DNA of 16,444 bases from Candidatus Poribacteria bacterium (lineage in GTDB: Bacteria; Abyssobacteria; SURF-5): contig JACRIR010000016.1 of the NCBI GenBank assembly GCA_016215705.1, positions 1 to 16,444 on the forward strand, read 5' to 3'. How positions within the stretch are numbered: position 1 is the first letter of the stretch; each line of letters starts with the position of its first letter. The position numbers were made by a program, and so were the translations under genes. Of this stretch, positions 8,098 to 15,047 are shown in pieces. The notes beneath the pieces were generated by a model, which saw nothing but the letters and a program-made list of their open reading frames with translations, made no database searches and was not told the DNA's origin.

Positions 8098-8115
8098 TTC
8101 CCGCGAAAGCAGGAA
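8098..8115 (+). repeat. Short hairpin with GAAA loop
   Basis: TTCCCGC (8098-8104), loop GAAA and GCAGGAA (8109-8115) pair with one G-T mismatch, giving a 7-bp stem with a GNRA-type tetraloop. The sequence resembles the widespread intergenic repeat word TCATTCCCGCGAAAGCGGGAA in degenerate form. It lies between the convergent genes ending at 7975 and 8166. No T-run follows directly. Confidence 0.5.
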
Positions 8116-8165
8116 ACAAAATCCGTACTACTACATTGTATTTTCTTTAATTTTTGTCGTGATTT

Positions 8166-9731
8166 TCATGCGACTGCCTCGGTAAGTTTAGTGATGGTAG
8201 CTTGTTGCGCAGAGAGCAGCGCAGTGATCGCGGCGCGTCCTTTTTTGGTTACAAAGTAGCGATGCGAGCGATGGACTTTGAGAATGAGGCCGTGTGCGCG
8301 AAGTATGCGAAGCCGATATGAAACGGCGGCAGAGATTCGTTTGCGTTCTTCTTTGCTGGCACAATTTTGTGGGAAGAGAAGGCGAGCGATGTCGCGATTG
8401 CGAAAGCCGGTTATAAAGAATTCGCCTCCGGCGATAGTTTTCAACAAGTGGAGTTCATCTGGGTCCCATGTGTGAATGGCTCGGAAGCGCTTATTTTGAA
8501 AGATGACAGGACGACAGATGTCCTTGGTAAGTTCTTCAAGCGTGGCGTCGCTGGCAACAGCGGCAAGAGCGTCGAGGTAGCGTTCATTGGCGGCTTGGCA
8601 GAGTTGAACACGGCGGTGAAGATCAGCGGCGCCTTTGCGCATTCTTTGCCATGTGTGTTTACAAGGTCGGCCTCTCTTAGGGCGAAAGACTCTCAGGTCG
8701 CGGGGGTTATTAATAGTGGTTTCGACACGCAACACGCTTCCCTGCTTATCATAAAGCTTGATGGAGTTGCCATTGACGGAGTGTTTGATGCGTACACCTT
8801 CAGGACGATGTTTGACGGTGCTTATAGTCTCTCCCTTAAAAGCGGGATGCACCATTCCTTCGTTAGGGCTCTTGCGTCCCAAGAAGCGCATGATGTCTGG
8901 GCTGAAAAAGCTGGTGATACCGTGATGAATAAACCGCGAATACAAACGAGCCAAGTCCTCCGGTGTGCGAAACATCACGTCAGTAGCCCATTCACTCTCG
9001 AACACGCACCAGTAATAGCTGGTGGGAAAGTCTTTGAAGAGTTCATCATGAATTGGATTAAGCTCAACGGCGATCTCACCGAAAAGTTTCGGCCACGACA
9101 CCTTCAACTGCTTGTCCAAAAGCTGTTGGGCCCGGATAGTATCCTCCACCCATGTGAAGCAATTCTCCCGGCGAACATACCCGATTTGGGCGGCATCGAG
9201 TTGCCGCGAAAGCCATTCCCGTCCATTGATGCAAATCTGAATGGGAAACGGCATCCACGTCTGAATACGGGCATTCATAAACCCAAAAACCGGATGAATC
9301 ATGTAGTGGTAGAAGAACAAACACCTGCGCCAGCCCGATACAAGTTCAATCGTCTTGGATATGCGGTTGCCACGCACAAAAAAAGTGTGGCACATTTCTA
9401 CAGAACTCAAGATACAAATCGGTCCCTCTTTGATTCCCCGCTCAGCCGCTATCTGCCTGGCGCGCGCTTCCTTGTTCTCGCTTGGCGACTTCAAATACAC
9501 ATCAGCAATGCCTCTGGCATTCGCCAAGGCTATCGTCGTCTCTTTTATCCGCTTCGACATAGCCTCAACGTGTTTGGTATAATCCTTCAACATCAGTCCT
9601 GTTTGATAGAGATAATGAGACATCCCACGAAGGTTCGACACAACCTTCAACCCTCCGCGAAACACCAACCGGTCAAACCCCGAAAGAACTCCAGTGATCA
9701 AAGGAGCGTATTTTGTGATAAACTGTTTCAT
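8166..9731 (-). CDS. Uncharacterised 521-aa protein, probably mobile-element related
   Basis: 521 aa from the ATG at 9731, preferred over an ATG 13 codons upstream because GAGGAGAGGG lies 6 nt before it. It opens with MKQFITKYAPLITGVLSGFDRLVFRG. The most conserved-looking block is HPVFGFMNARIQTWMPFPIQICINGREWL (146-173), followed by CFTWVED, SEWATDVMF, and KLYDKQGSVLRVETTINNPRD. The C-terminal 80 residues (FRNRDIARLLFP, YRLRILRAHGLI, RYFVTKKGRAAI) look like a winged helix. From memory this is a recurrent protein family in environmental bacteria, often several per genome, with no known function. I see no DDE, HUH or serine-recombinase signature. Bracketing by inverted repeats (7977-8082 and 9829-9923) hints at mobility but does not prove it. 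Confidence 0.7.
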   Translation of the reverse strand: MKQFITKYAPLITGVLSGFDRLVFRGGLKVVSNLRGMSHYLYQTGLMLKDYTKHVEAMSKRIKETTIALANARGIADVYLKSPSENKEARARQIAAERGIKEGPICILSSVEMCHTFFVRGNRISKTIELVSGWRRCLFFYHYMIHPVFGFMNARIQTWMPFPIQICINGREWLSRQLDAAQIGYVRRENCFTWVEDTIRAQQLLDKQLKVSWPKLFGEIAVELNPIHDELFKDFPTSYYWCVFESEWATDVMFRTPEDLARLYSRFIHHGITSFFSPDIMRFLGRKSPNEGMVHPAFKGETISTVKHRPEGVRIKHSVNGNSIKLYDKQGSVLRVETTINNPRDLRVFRPKRGRPCKHTWQRMRKGAADLHRRVQLCQAANERYLDALAAVASDATLEELTKDICRPVIFQNKRFRAIHTWDPDELHLLKTIAGGEFFITGFRNRDIARLLFPQNCASKEERKRISAAVSYRLRILRAHGLILKVHRSHRYFVTKKGRAAITALLSAQQATITKLTEAVA

Positions 9732-9802
9732 GGCGTTCCCTCTCCTCGTTGTGGGTTTCGTTTTCGACAAACCAAACCATTATACGAGAAGTCGGGAACG
9801 CC
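9732..9802 (-). promoter_or_regulatory. Promoter region of the 521-aa gene with a 9-bp inverted repeat
   Basis: A TATAAT on the minus strand (9779-9784) lies about 48 nt before the ATG, with no good -35 match. GGCGTTCCC (9732-9740) and GGGAACGCC (9794-9802) form a perfect 9-bp inverted repeat around it; the inner arm overlaps the ribosome site region. It could be an operator, a stem or an element end; the sequence does not decide. Confidence 0.4.
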
Positions 9803-9828
9803 TTGCTTATATACATTCGGTTCAACTC

Positions 9829-9923
9829 AATTCGTGCAATTCGTAATAATTCGTGTAATTCGTGTTCCCAGAGTTTCTTCTTCTTGTTTGGCTGCGGCTA
9901 TGCTGCCCCGTGTAATCCGTGGC
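9829..9923 (-). repeat. Interspersed degenerate repeat, minus-strand copy
   Basis: On the minus strand it reads, in order: CACGGATTACACGG, GCAGCATAGCCGCAGCCAAA (9887-9906), a GAAGAAGAAAC block, then repeated ACACGAATT words. The order matches the plus-strand copy at 7977-8082, in the opposite orientation, and the core matches 5075-5088. Confidence 0.6.
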
Positions 9924-9960
9924 TAAAGGAATCTTCTTCTCGAAAATAAAACATTCCATT

Positions 9961-10152
9961 GATCTCAAAGAGCTAAAACGCGCAATCCGTAAAGAGAAAA
10001 TCGACAGGCAATGCCGGCGCATCGGTTTCGGCGGCTGTTACGACCGGCTCCTCGTGAACGCTCGCGTTCCCTCCATCGCCCTCGCCTACGAAGGCCAGTT
10101 AGTTGACCAAGTCCCCGCCGACGAGTCTCAAGTATACCGATGCATTCAATAG
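9961..10152 (+). pseudogene. 5-formyltetrahydrofolate cyclo-ligase remnant
   Basis: The readable frame gives IDLKELKRAIRKEKIDRQ, which looks like the N-terminal helix of 5-formyltetrahydrofolate cyclo-ligases (recycling of 5-formyl-THF to methenyl-THF). It is joined directly to RRIGFGGCYDRLLVNARVPSIALAYEGQLVDQVPADE, which matches the family's C-terminal nucleotide-binding block (usually R-[IL]-G-[YF]-G-G-G-Y-Y-D-R and later Q-x-V-x-x-[VI]-P). The middle of the protein, about 100 residues, is missing, and one residue of GGGYYDR is lost. After ADES the frame shifts: the next frame reads YTDAF, resembling the usual DVPVDA. An open frame from a GTG at 9919 starts inside the repeat and is not a credible start. 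I infer an internally deleted, frameshifted relic, not a working enzyme. Confidence 0.6.
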
Positions 10153-10215
10153 GGGTCCCCGCAGTTGTTTGGAGAAGCCCTTTAGGCTGCCTGCCACGAA
10201 TGCGTCTCATTCTTT

Positions 10216-10244
10216 TTGACATGGCCAAGGCTGTCTGGTATATT
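10216..10244 (+). promoter_or_regulatory. Sigma-70-type promoter of the restriction-modification pair
   Basis: TTGACA (10216-10221), a 17-nt spacer and TATATT (10239-10244) form a near-consensus promoter 75 nt ahead of the ATG at 10319. This is the best promoter in the window. No controller-protein gene precedes the pair. Confidence 0.7.
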
Positions 10245-10318
10245 TAGGCGATATTGAGTGTCGGATCAGATGATGCATAGAATCTGCCGTCGCATCTGTC
10301 TGATATCGGGAAGGGCAC

Positions 10319-11128
10319 ATGAATAGCGAGCGCGAAAAAAGATACCTTGAGTTGTTGATACAGCCAATCCGCGTTTGCGCAGAGTATAAGCCGAGATTGG
10401 GTCGTGGTCCCAAAGCAGGGACAACTTTGCATGATTTCCAAAAGCTATATCGAAATGACCCCTTTTATTCATGGTTTGGTCTCTACAGCCCTCTTATGTA
10501 CGCTGCGCACAGGGCTGCCGGAGGTATGACAAGCATCTATCGTCAAATAGGGATTGGATGTGAGCGTCTTATACGAGAGATTCTGAAGGACGAGCTTGAA
10601 CTCACTCAGGACGAGGTCGAATGGTCATACTCGCTGACGGCCTCGGGCCAAAAGCCTCGCACACTTTCTTTGGACGCACGTATACCGCTTAAATCCCTCC
10701 GGAAACCTGCACAGAAAAAGAGAATAATCGGCTGGATTCAGCAGGTTGCGGCAGACTGCGGGATCAATCGTGAGATAATACAGGCGCTTCAGGGAGTCGT
10801 GTTTGAAGTTCGTCAGGGTTATAAGAGTAAAGATTCCAAACGTCAGAACGCAGACATCGCGAACGCAGCCACAGCCTATAGTCAAGCCTACCTGCCGTGC
10901 GTCATTCTGCTCTCGACGCAGATAGATGCTGACATCTTTGCTCGATATCAAGCGGCAAAGTGGGTCATGCTGTCCGGACTCCTCGCGGGCGCGACTGACA
11001 GAAATTCAACTTATAGCTTCATGCAGAATGTGATTGGATTTGATTTTGCGACTTTCTTCGAAGCCCATGCCGGAACGCTGAGAGAAGAAGTTGCAAAAGT
11101 CCTTGATGCTTTGTTAAGAACTGAGTAA
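10319..11128 (+). CDS. Putative restriction endonuclease next to a DNA methyltransferase
   Basis: 269 aa. It is first in a two-gene unit: its TAA is 3 nt before the methyltransferase ATG, so the two are probably translationally coupled, and it follows a strong promoter. The most distinctive block is GVVFEVRQGYKSKDSKRQNAD (159-179), where Glu163 and Lys169/Lys171 could be part of a PD-(D/E)xK-type active site, perhaps with Asp120. It is followed by LPCVILLSTQIDADIFARY. I recall this block in putative type II endonucleases beside methyltransferases, but I cannot name the specificity. The start is preceded by GGGAAGGG. The endonuclease role rests mainly on gene context; the alternative is another methyltransferase-associated accessory protein. 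Confidence 0.6.
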   Translation: MNSEREKRYLELLIQPIRVCAEYKPRLGRGPKAGTTLHDFQKLYRNDPFYSWFGLYSPLMYAAHRAAGGMTSIYRQIGIGCERLIREILKDELELTQDEVEWSYSLTASGQKPRTLSLDARIPLKSLRKPAQKKRIIGWIQQVAADCGINREIIQALQGVVFEVRQGYKSKDSKRQNADIANAATAYSQAYLPCVILLSTQIDADIFARYQAAKWVMLSGLLAGATDRNSTYSFMQNVIGFDFATFFEAHAGTLREEVAKVLDALLRTE

Positions 11129-11131
11129 ACC

Positions 11132-12400
11132 ATGCATAATCCCCTGACAACACATGATCAGTGTTCGCCCAGGAAACAACGAGCCGAACTGACTTTCAAA
11201 CATAATGTGGCCAATGGCCGGCACGGTTGGTTGCGACTGACCCCTGCCTATTCCGTAAAGGTTGTCGAGGACATCCTGAACCGTAAACAGGGATGCCTGA
11301 ATGTGGTGGATCCGTTTTCAGGAACCGGCACGACTGCGCTTTGTGCCGCAATGCGCGGACATAATGCAACAGGGATAGACATCAACCCTTTTTTGGTGTG
11401 GTTTGGGAATGCGAAGGTGCGAAGGTATAGCAAGAAGCAGCTTGCAGAATTTCGCAACAGCATCGCCAAACTGCTTGCAGGCTTAAGAGACAGCAAAACA
11501 CCGGTGGCATCTCCTCCGCCAATATTCAACATTCTTCGATGGTGGGAACAGAAGAACCTCACTCTCCTGTGCCGGCTAAAGGGCGCCATTGACCATTCGT
11601 TTCCTGAAGACGAACCTGTCCGCGACCTCCTCCTTATCGCATTCTGCCGCACAATGATATCTCTATCGAATGCTGCATTTAATCACCAGTCCATGTCTTT
11701 CAAGTCCACTGACGTCGAAAACAAGCAGATAATGCTTTTCTCTTCAGGAGATCAGGCGGAGTTGGAGAAGAAATTCTCGGACGATGTTGCATTCGTCGCC
11801 GCCGGCGCGGCGGACAATCCCGATGCATCTGCCTCGGTTCTATTTGCCGATGCAAGAGAAGTTCCAAGAGTGTTTGCGGAAGGAACAGACCTGTTCATCA
11901 CGTCACCGCCCTACCCGAATCGCATGTCCTACATTCGCGAACTGCGACCATTCATGTACTGGCTAGGGTTTTTGAAGGAAGCTCCCGAAGCGGGAGAACT
12001 CGATTGGAGAGCAATTGGCGGAACCTGGGGTGTTGCGACCAGCAGAGTCGCCGCTTGGGAAAAGAATCCGGACACATATTTCCCGGCATATCTCGATAAG
12101 CTGCTCGAAGGAATCCGCTCAGCCAGCGCCAAGTCCGGCGGAGTGCTTTCAAATTACGTCGGCAGATACTTTGAAGACATTTGGTCTCATTTGCGGTCTG
12201 CCGTCAAAGTCATGAAACCCGGCGCAGAAATGCACTACATCGTCGGGAATTCAAAGTTCTATGACGTCCTTGTCCCGGTCGAGACCATCTACCGCGACAT
12301 GCTGGAACACCTCGGAGTCGCACAAACCGAAATCATCCCGCTCCGCAAGCGGAATTCCAAGAAAGAGCTTGTTGAATATGACGTCATTGCGGCCGTCTGA
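11132..12400 (+). CDS. DNA methyltransferase (N4-cytosine or N6-adenine type)
   Basis: 422 aa. The AdoMet-binding motif I is VVDPFSGTGTTAL (58-70), with the acidic end of the next strand at GIDINPF (81-87). The catalytic motif IV is TSPPYPNR (257-264); SPPY is most common in N4-cytosine enzymes but also occurs in N6-adenine enzymes. HGWLRLTPAYS (31-41) looks like motif X ahead of motif I. The region between motifs I and IV, about 170 residues, is long enough to hold the target-recognition domain, suggesting the order X-I-TRD-IV. A C-terminal part (FEDIWSHLRSAVKVMKPGAE, YIVGNSKF) resembles motifs VI to VIII. It should modify the site cut by the preceding gene product and protect the host. The target sequence cannot be read from the protein. 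Confidence 0.88.
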   Translation: MHNPLTTHDQCSPRKQRAELTFKHNVANGRHGWLRLTPAYSVKVVEDILNRKQGCLNVVDPFSGTGTTALCAAMRGHNATGIDINPFLVWFGNAKVRRYSKKQLAEFRNSIAKLLAGLRDSKTPVASPPPIFNILRWWEQKNLTLLCRLKGAIDHSFPEDEPVRDLLLIAFCRTMISLSNAAFNHQSMSFKSTDVENKQIMLFSSGDQAELEKKFSDDVAFVAAGAADNPDASASVLFADAREVPRVFAEGTDLFITSPPYPNRMSYIRELRPFMYWLGFLKEAPEAGELDWRAIGGTWGVATSRVAAWEKNPDTYFPAYLDKLLEGIRSASAKSGGVLSNYVGRYFEDIWSHLRSAVKVMKPGAEMHYIVGNSKFYDVLVPVETIYRDMLEHLGVAQTEIIPLRKRNSKKELVEYDVIAAV

Positions 12401-12502
12401 TCTTCGCGCCCTTTGCAGATGAACCCTTATTTGAGCAGCAAGATTCATCCACGAAGCGCACGAAGGAACACGAAGCGAGACTGCTTGGTGGGTATGGACT
12501 CG

Positions 12503-13516
12503 TTACTGTAATCCCAGCGTTGCAAGTCGGCAGCGGATGGCGCTGGGTTGTCTGCCGAATCTGCGGGCTAATTCATCAATGGTGATGCCGCTGTGGAAAT
12601 CCTCGGCCAAAGAGCTGTCTTCTCGATCGGACCATGGCCTGTAAGCGCGTGGATAAGTCTTTCGGATGGTTTCGAGAGAGAAAGATTCCTTTGGTTCAGA
12701 AATGAATCCTTCTGATACGGCAGGTCCTTTTGATGGTTGCTCTTTGATGGGTTGTCGTGAACCGGCTTGGCCCGGTTCTCCGAAATCCGCAAAGTTCCTG
12801 CCGTCGAGATAGTCGGGGAAACTGTAAACGCCCGTTATCTGAAGCCAGCAACATTCAGGCTCACCCTTTGCCTTCGCCCACGGGCGTGTCAGGCCGAGCC
12901 GCAGAAACACTTGATTTGCGTCGCGAAGCATTCGATTGAGCTTCTCTTGCGCAGCGTCTTTTTGAGGCGATCTTGACCAGTCCTCGGCAAATGCATGAAA
13001 CGACAGATCGGTCACTTTGCGCGATGGATAGAACGTGCCCGTCGCGTCGTAAAAGCCAATTCTCTGAGAGGATAAGTCAACGCTCGAAATTCTCGCCCGA
13101 ATTGTGCCAATCGACCTTTTGCCTGTGCCCGGTTTCAGATACTTGCCCTCAGTCAACTTCTCGCCGAATATGTCATCGACCGAGTCGAAACAGGACTTGC
13201 TGAGAAATCGCTCCATCTGCTCTTCGGTCAGCGCCTTTTCAAGTCTAGCCAGGGCGAAATCGCATACATGGTCTTCGGTGTGAGGCGGTCTCTCGATCTT
13301 GCCCGTGCAGCAGAACTCGACCACATTGCGCGGCGCAATTAGAAGCTTTCCGTGTTTGTAGAGATGATCGGACATGACGGTTCCGTATTGGAGAACAGGC
13401 CTGATTCCATTGCCCTCTCTGTCAAGCCCTGCAACACAGACCCGCTTCCCCTGCATCCTCGTAACATCGGTGATGAGGACTTTTTCGGTCCAGCCTTCCT
13501 GAATTTGAAAAGGCAT
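12503..13516 (-). CDS. Dual-OB-type protein with C-terminal HTH-like domain
   Basis: 337 aa, start supported by AGGG about 7 nt upstream. The N-terminal 240 residues (GWTEKVLITDVTRM, RVCVAGLDREGNGIRPVL, later CCWLQITGVYSFPDYLDGRNF) match what I remember as the dual-OB (DuOB) domain, predicted to bind nucleic acid or nucleotides; no activity is established. A charged, low-complexity linker (about 245-285) leads to residues 290-336, a Myb/SANT-like or simple HTH unit (YRPWSDREDSSLAEDFHSG, IDELARRFGRQPSAIRCRL, GL) of the type that binds DNA. The gene is on the same strand as two DUF488 genes and is convergent with the methyltransferase. The domain name is from memory and could be refined by profile search. 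Confidence 0.65.
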   Translation of the reverse strand: MPFQIQEGWTEKVLITDVTRMQGKRVCVAGLDREGNGIRPVLQYGTVMSDHLYKHGKLLIAPRNVVEFCCTGKIERPPHTEDHVCDFALARLEKALTEEQMERFLSKSCFDSVDDIFGEKLTEGKYLKPGTGKRSIGTIRARISSVDLSSQRIGFYDATGTFYPSRKVTDLSFHAFAEDWSRSPQKDAAQEKLNRMLRDANQVFLRLGLTRPWAKAKGEPECCWLQITGVYSFPDYLDGRNFADFGEPGQAGSRQPIKEQPSKGPAVSEGFISEPKESFSLETIRKTYPRAYRPWSDREDSSLAEDFHSGITIDELARRFGRQPSAIRCRLATLGLQ

Positions 13517-13703
13517 TCCCTCACCCTAATCCGTCGCAACCACGGGGAAAGCAGCAACCATACAAAATGAATTGTCAATAATCCCTTCTCCCTGCGGCTT
13601 CCCGTGTTCTCCGTGGTTTGAGACCATTCTTTCTTTGCGCCCTTTGCGCCTCGGGCCTGCGGCCCTTTGCGGTGAAAAAGAAGCTCATCGAATAGGGGTG
13701 TCC
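13517..13703. repeat. Degenerate repeat filler between the dual-OB and DUF488 genes
   Basis: The gap contains the words TAATCCGTCGCAACCACGGGG, CCCGTGTTCTCCGTGGTTT and TTTGCGCCCTTTGCGCC...CCCTTTGCGGTGAA, which resemble the filler in other gaps (for example around 12450-12475). CACGGGGAAAGCAGCAACC (13545-13563) may be a worn copy of the core element seen at 9887-9906. No gene is visible. Confidence 0.45.
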
Positions 13704-14144
13704 TCAAATATGGACTACTTCAACCGGTTCCTTAGAATGCTTCAAAAGATACTCCGCCACGAGGCGGCGGTGACAATGCTCGGCTTCGGGTTCGCTGCAA
13801 AGCAGGCAACAGACCTTCTCCGTGAAAAGCGCTGTATCAATCCCCTCGATCGGCTTGACTTCTTCAATCAGCTTCACGAATCTTCGCTCAAACTGTTCCC
13901 AATCTTTGCCCTTCCGATAATCTTCCAGAATCTCCTTTGTGGGAGCCAGGATTGGAAGGTGGACATAGTCGATACCGGCGATCACGCGAAGAAAGTATCT
14001 CAGGTCATCCTTCTTTGTGAATGCGGCCATCTGAGAGACGTTGTTAAGCCGTATGTCCACAAGTCGCTGAATTCCGTTCTTCGTCAATAAAGTGAAGAAC
14101 TCTTCAGCGCTCTTGCCGGCGAAGCCGATGGTGTAGATTTTCAT
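13704..14144 (-). CDS. DUF488 family protein (type with LAPTKE motif)
   Basis: 146 aa, a complete small DUF488 domain: MKIYTIGFAGKSAEEFF at the N-terminus, then LVDIRLNNVSQMAAFTKKDDLRYFL, HLPILAPTKEIL, and the conserved Cys-acidic-CHR region CLLCSEPEAEHCHRRLVAEYL near the C-terminus. It has GFAG where the other copy has GHS. The Cys and CHR residues are the family's conserved polar set, but no biochemical activity is known to me. No strong ribosome site precedes the ATG. It lies between the other DUF488 gene (312 bp upstream) and the dual-OB gene (187 bp downstream), all on one strand, so one transcript is possible although both gaps are repeat-filled. Confidence 0.88.
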   Translation of the reverse strand: MKIYTIGFAGKSAEEFFTLLTKNGIQRLVDIRLNNVSQMAAFTKKDDLRYFLRVIAGIDYVHLPILAPTKEILEDYRKGKDWEQFERRFVKLIEEVKPIEGIDTALFTEKVCCLLCSEPEAEHCHRRLVAEYLLKHSKEPVEVVHI

Positions 14145-14271
14145 ATGAGGTCAAGTGCACTTACCGTATGCTATGACTGTCAAACCAAATCATGTGTGAC
14201 ATTTACGTATCTCAGAGCTACCCACCAGTCGTTGGCTAATTGTGAAACAGGGAGGCTTGGGACCCACCCGT

Positions 14272-14373
14272 AACGTCATTCTGAGCGAAGCGAAGAATCT
14301 CTATGCAATGCAAACGGGACACAATAACTCAGAAACCAATGACGAGATTCTTCGCTTCGCTCAGAATGACGTT
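14272..14373. repeat. 30-bp perfect inverted repeat between the DUF488 genes
   Basis: The arm 14272-14301 (starting AACGTCATTCTGAGCGAAGC) and the arm 14344-14373 are exact reverse complements, separated by 42 nt. The arm contains the tandem GCGAA-GCGAA. It has the form of a short MITE-like element or a strong hairpin in the 312-bp gap upstream of the 13704-14144 gene. The word CATTCTGAGCGAAGCGAAGAATC is, from memory, a common intergenic repeat in several bacterial groups. Confidence 0.9.
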
Positions 14374-14457
14374 TGTTATCACCCATCCCGTCAAGTTTCC
14401 GCTATAGCACCTTCGGAACGCCCTTCCTTGCACGGTTCCTTTCGCCCTTCGCCTATG

Positions 14458-14946
14458 TTATAATAGTCGCATCTGCTCCTGATTCTTGGCAGCCTCTTCG
14501 AGCGAGCCGTCGCCTCTGATATGAGCGACGTGCGCGCCCTTCTTAAGCAGTTCCTGCGTCACGAGATTGTGGCGGTGGCACTCGTTGGGGTCTTCTTCGG
14601 CGCAGAGCAGAGCGAGTTTCCGGTTTGTCGCTTCCCAGCAAACGTAGTCGAGGCCGTCGCGGAACCAATCTTTTTCTCGAATCAGTTCGTAGCTCACATT
14701 GTTTCCATCGTAACAACTTGTATCGTTTGGCCGCCCGCCGAGTGAATTTCCATGAAAAGCGTATTCGATGCCATTCTCAGAAAGAAAAAGAGAAAGCTCC
14801 TCTTTACTGAACTGCGGGCTGTACCGGCTGTAAGGTGCGCTTCTCACATCCACGACAAGCTTAATCCCATGTTGCTTCAGCAGTTCCACAAACTTCTCCG
14901 CAGAATGATTGCTGTGGCCAATCGTGTAGATAGTCGCATCGCTCAT
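14458..14946 (-). CDS. DUF488 family protein (GHS / LGGRP type)
   Basis: 162 aa from the ATG at 14946, preferred to a longer frame from 15051 because the DUF488 N-terminal motif begins at once (ATIYTIGHSNHSAEKFVELL) and GAGG lies 9 nt upstream. Other family blocks: VVDVRSAPYSRYSPQFSKEEL, LGGRPND, and LLCAEEDPNECHRHNLVTQ. It differs clearly from the neighbouring DUF488 protein in the first motif and in the middle loop, so the two are old paralogues, not a recent duplication. The C-terminal tail (GSLEEAAKNQEQMRLL) is polar. Biochemical role unknown. Confidence 0.9.
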   Translation of the reverse strand: MSDATIYTIGHSNHSAEKFVELLKQHGIKLVVDVRSAPYSRYSPQFSKEELSLFLSENGIEYAFHGNSLGGRPNDTSCYDGNNVSYELIREKDWFRDGLDYVCWEATNRKLALLCAEEDPNECHRHNLVTQELLKKGAHVAHIRGDGSLEEAAKNQEQMRLL

Positions 14947-15047
14947 TAAGTGTATCCTCAATCTGAACCGGCAAGACTTCATATATCGCCGTGAGCTTAA
15001 CAAATTTGCGCGGCCTGCGTCAAGAAAGCCATCGAACACGCGGACAG

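Noticed and set aside
8367-9926. 519-codon plus-strand open frame
   Set aside because: It lies antisense to the 521-aa gene, has no recognisable domains, and the minus-strand protein has patterned conserved-looking blocks and a good ribosome site.
14272-14373. Possible CRISPR repeat pair
   Set aside because: The two 30-nt units are inverted, not direct, and there are only two of them.
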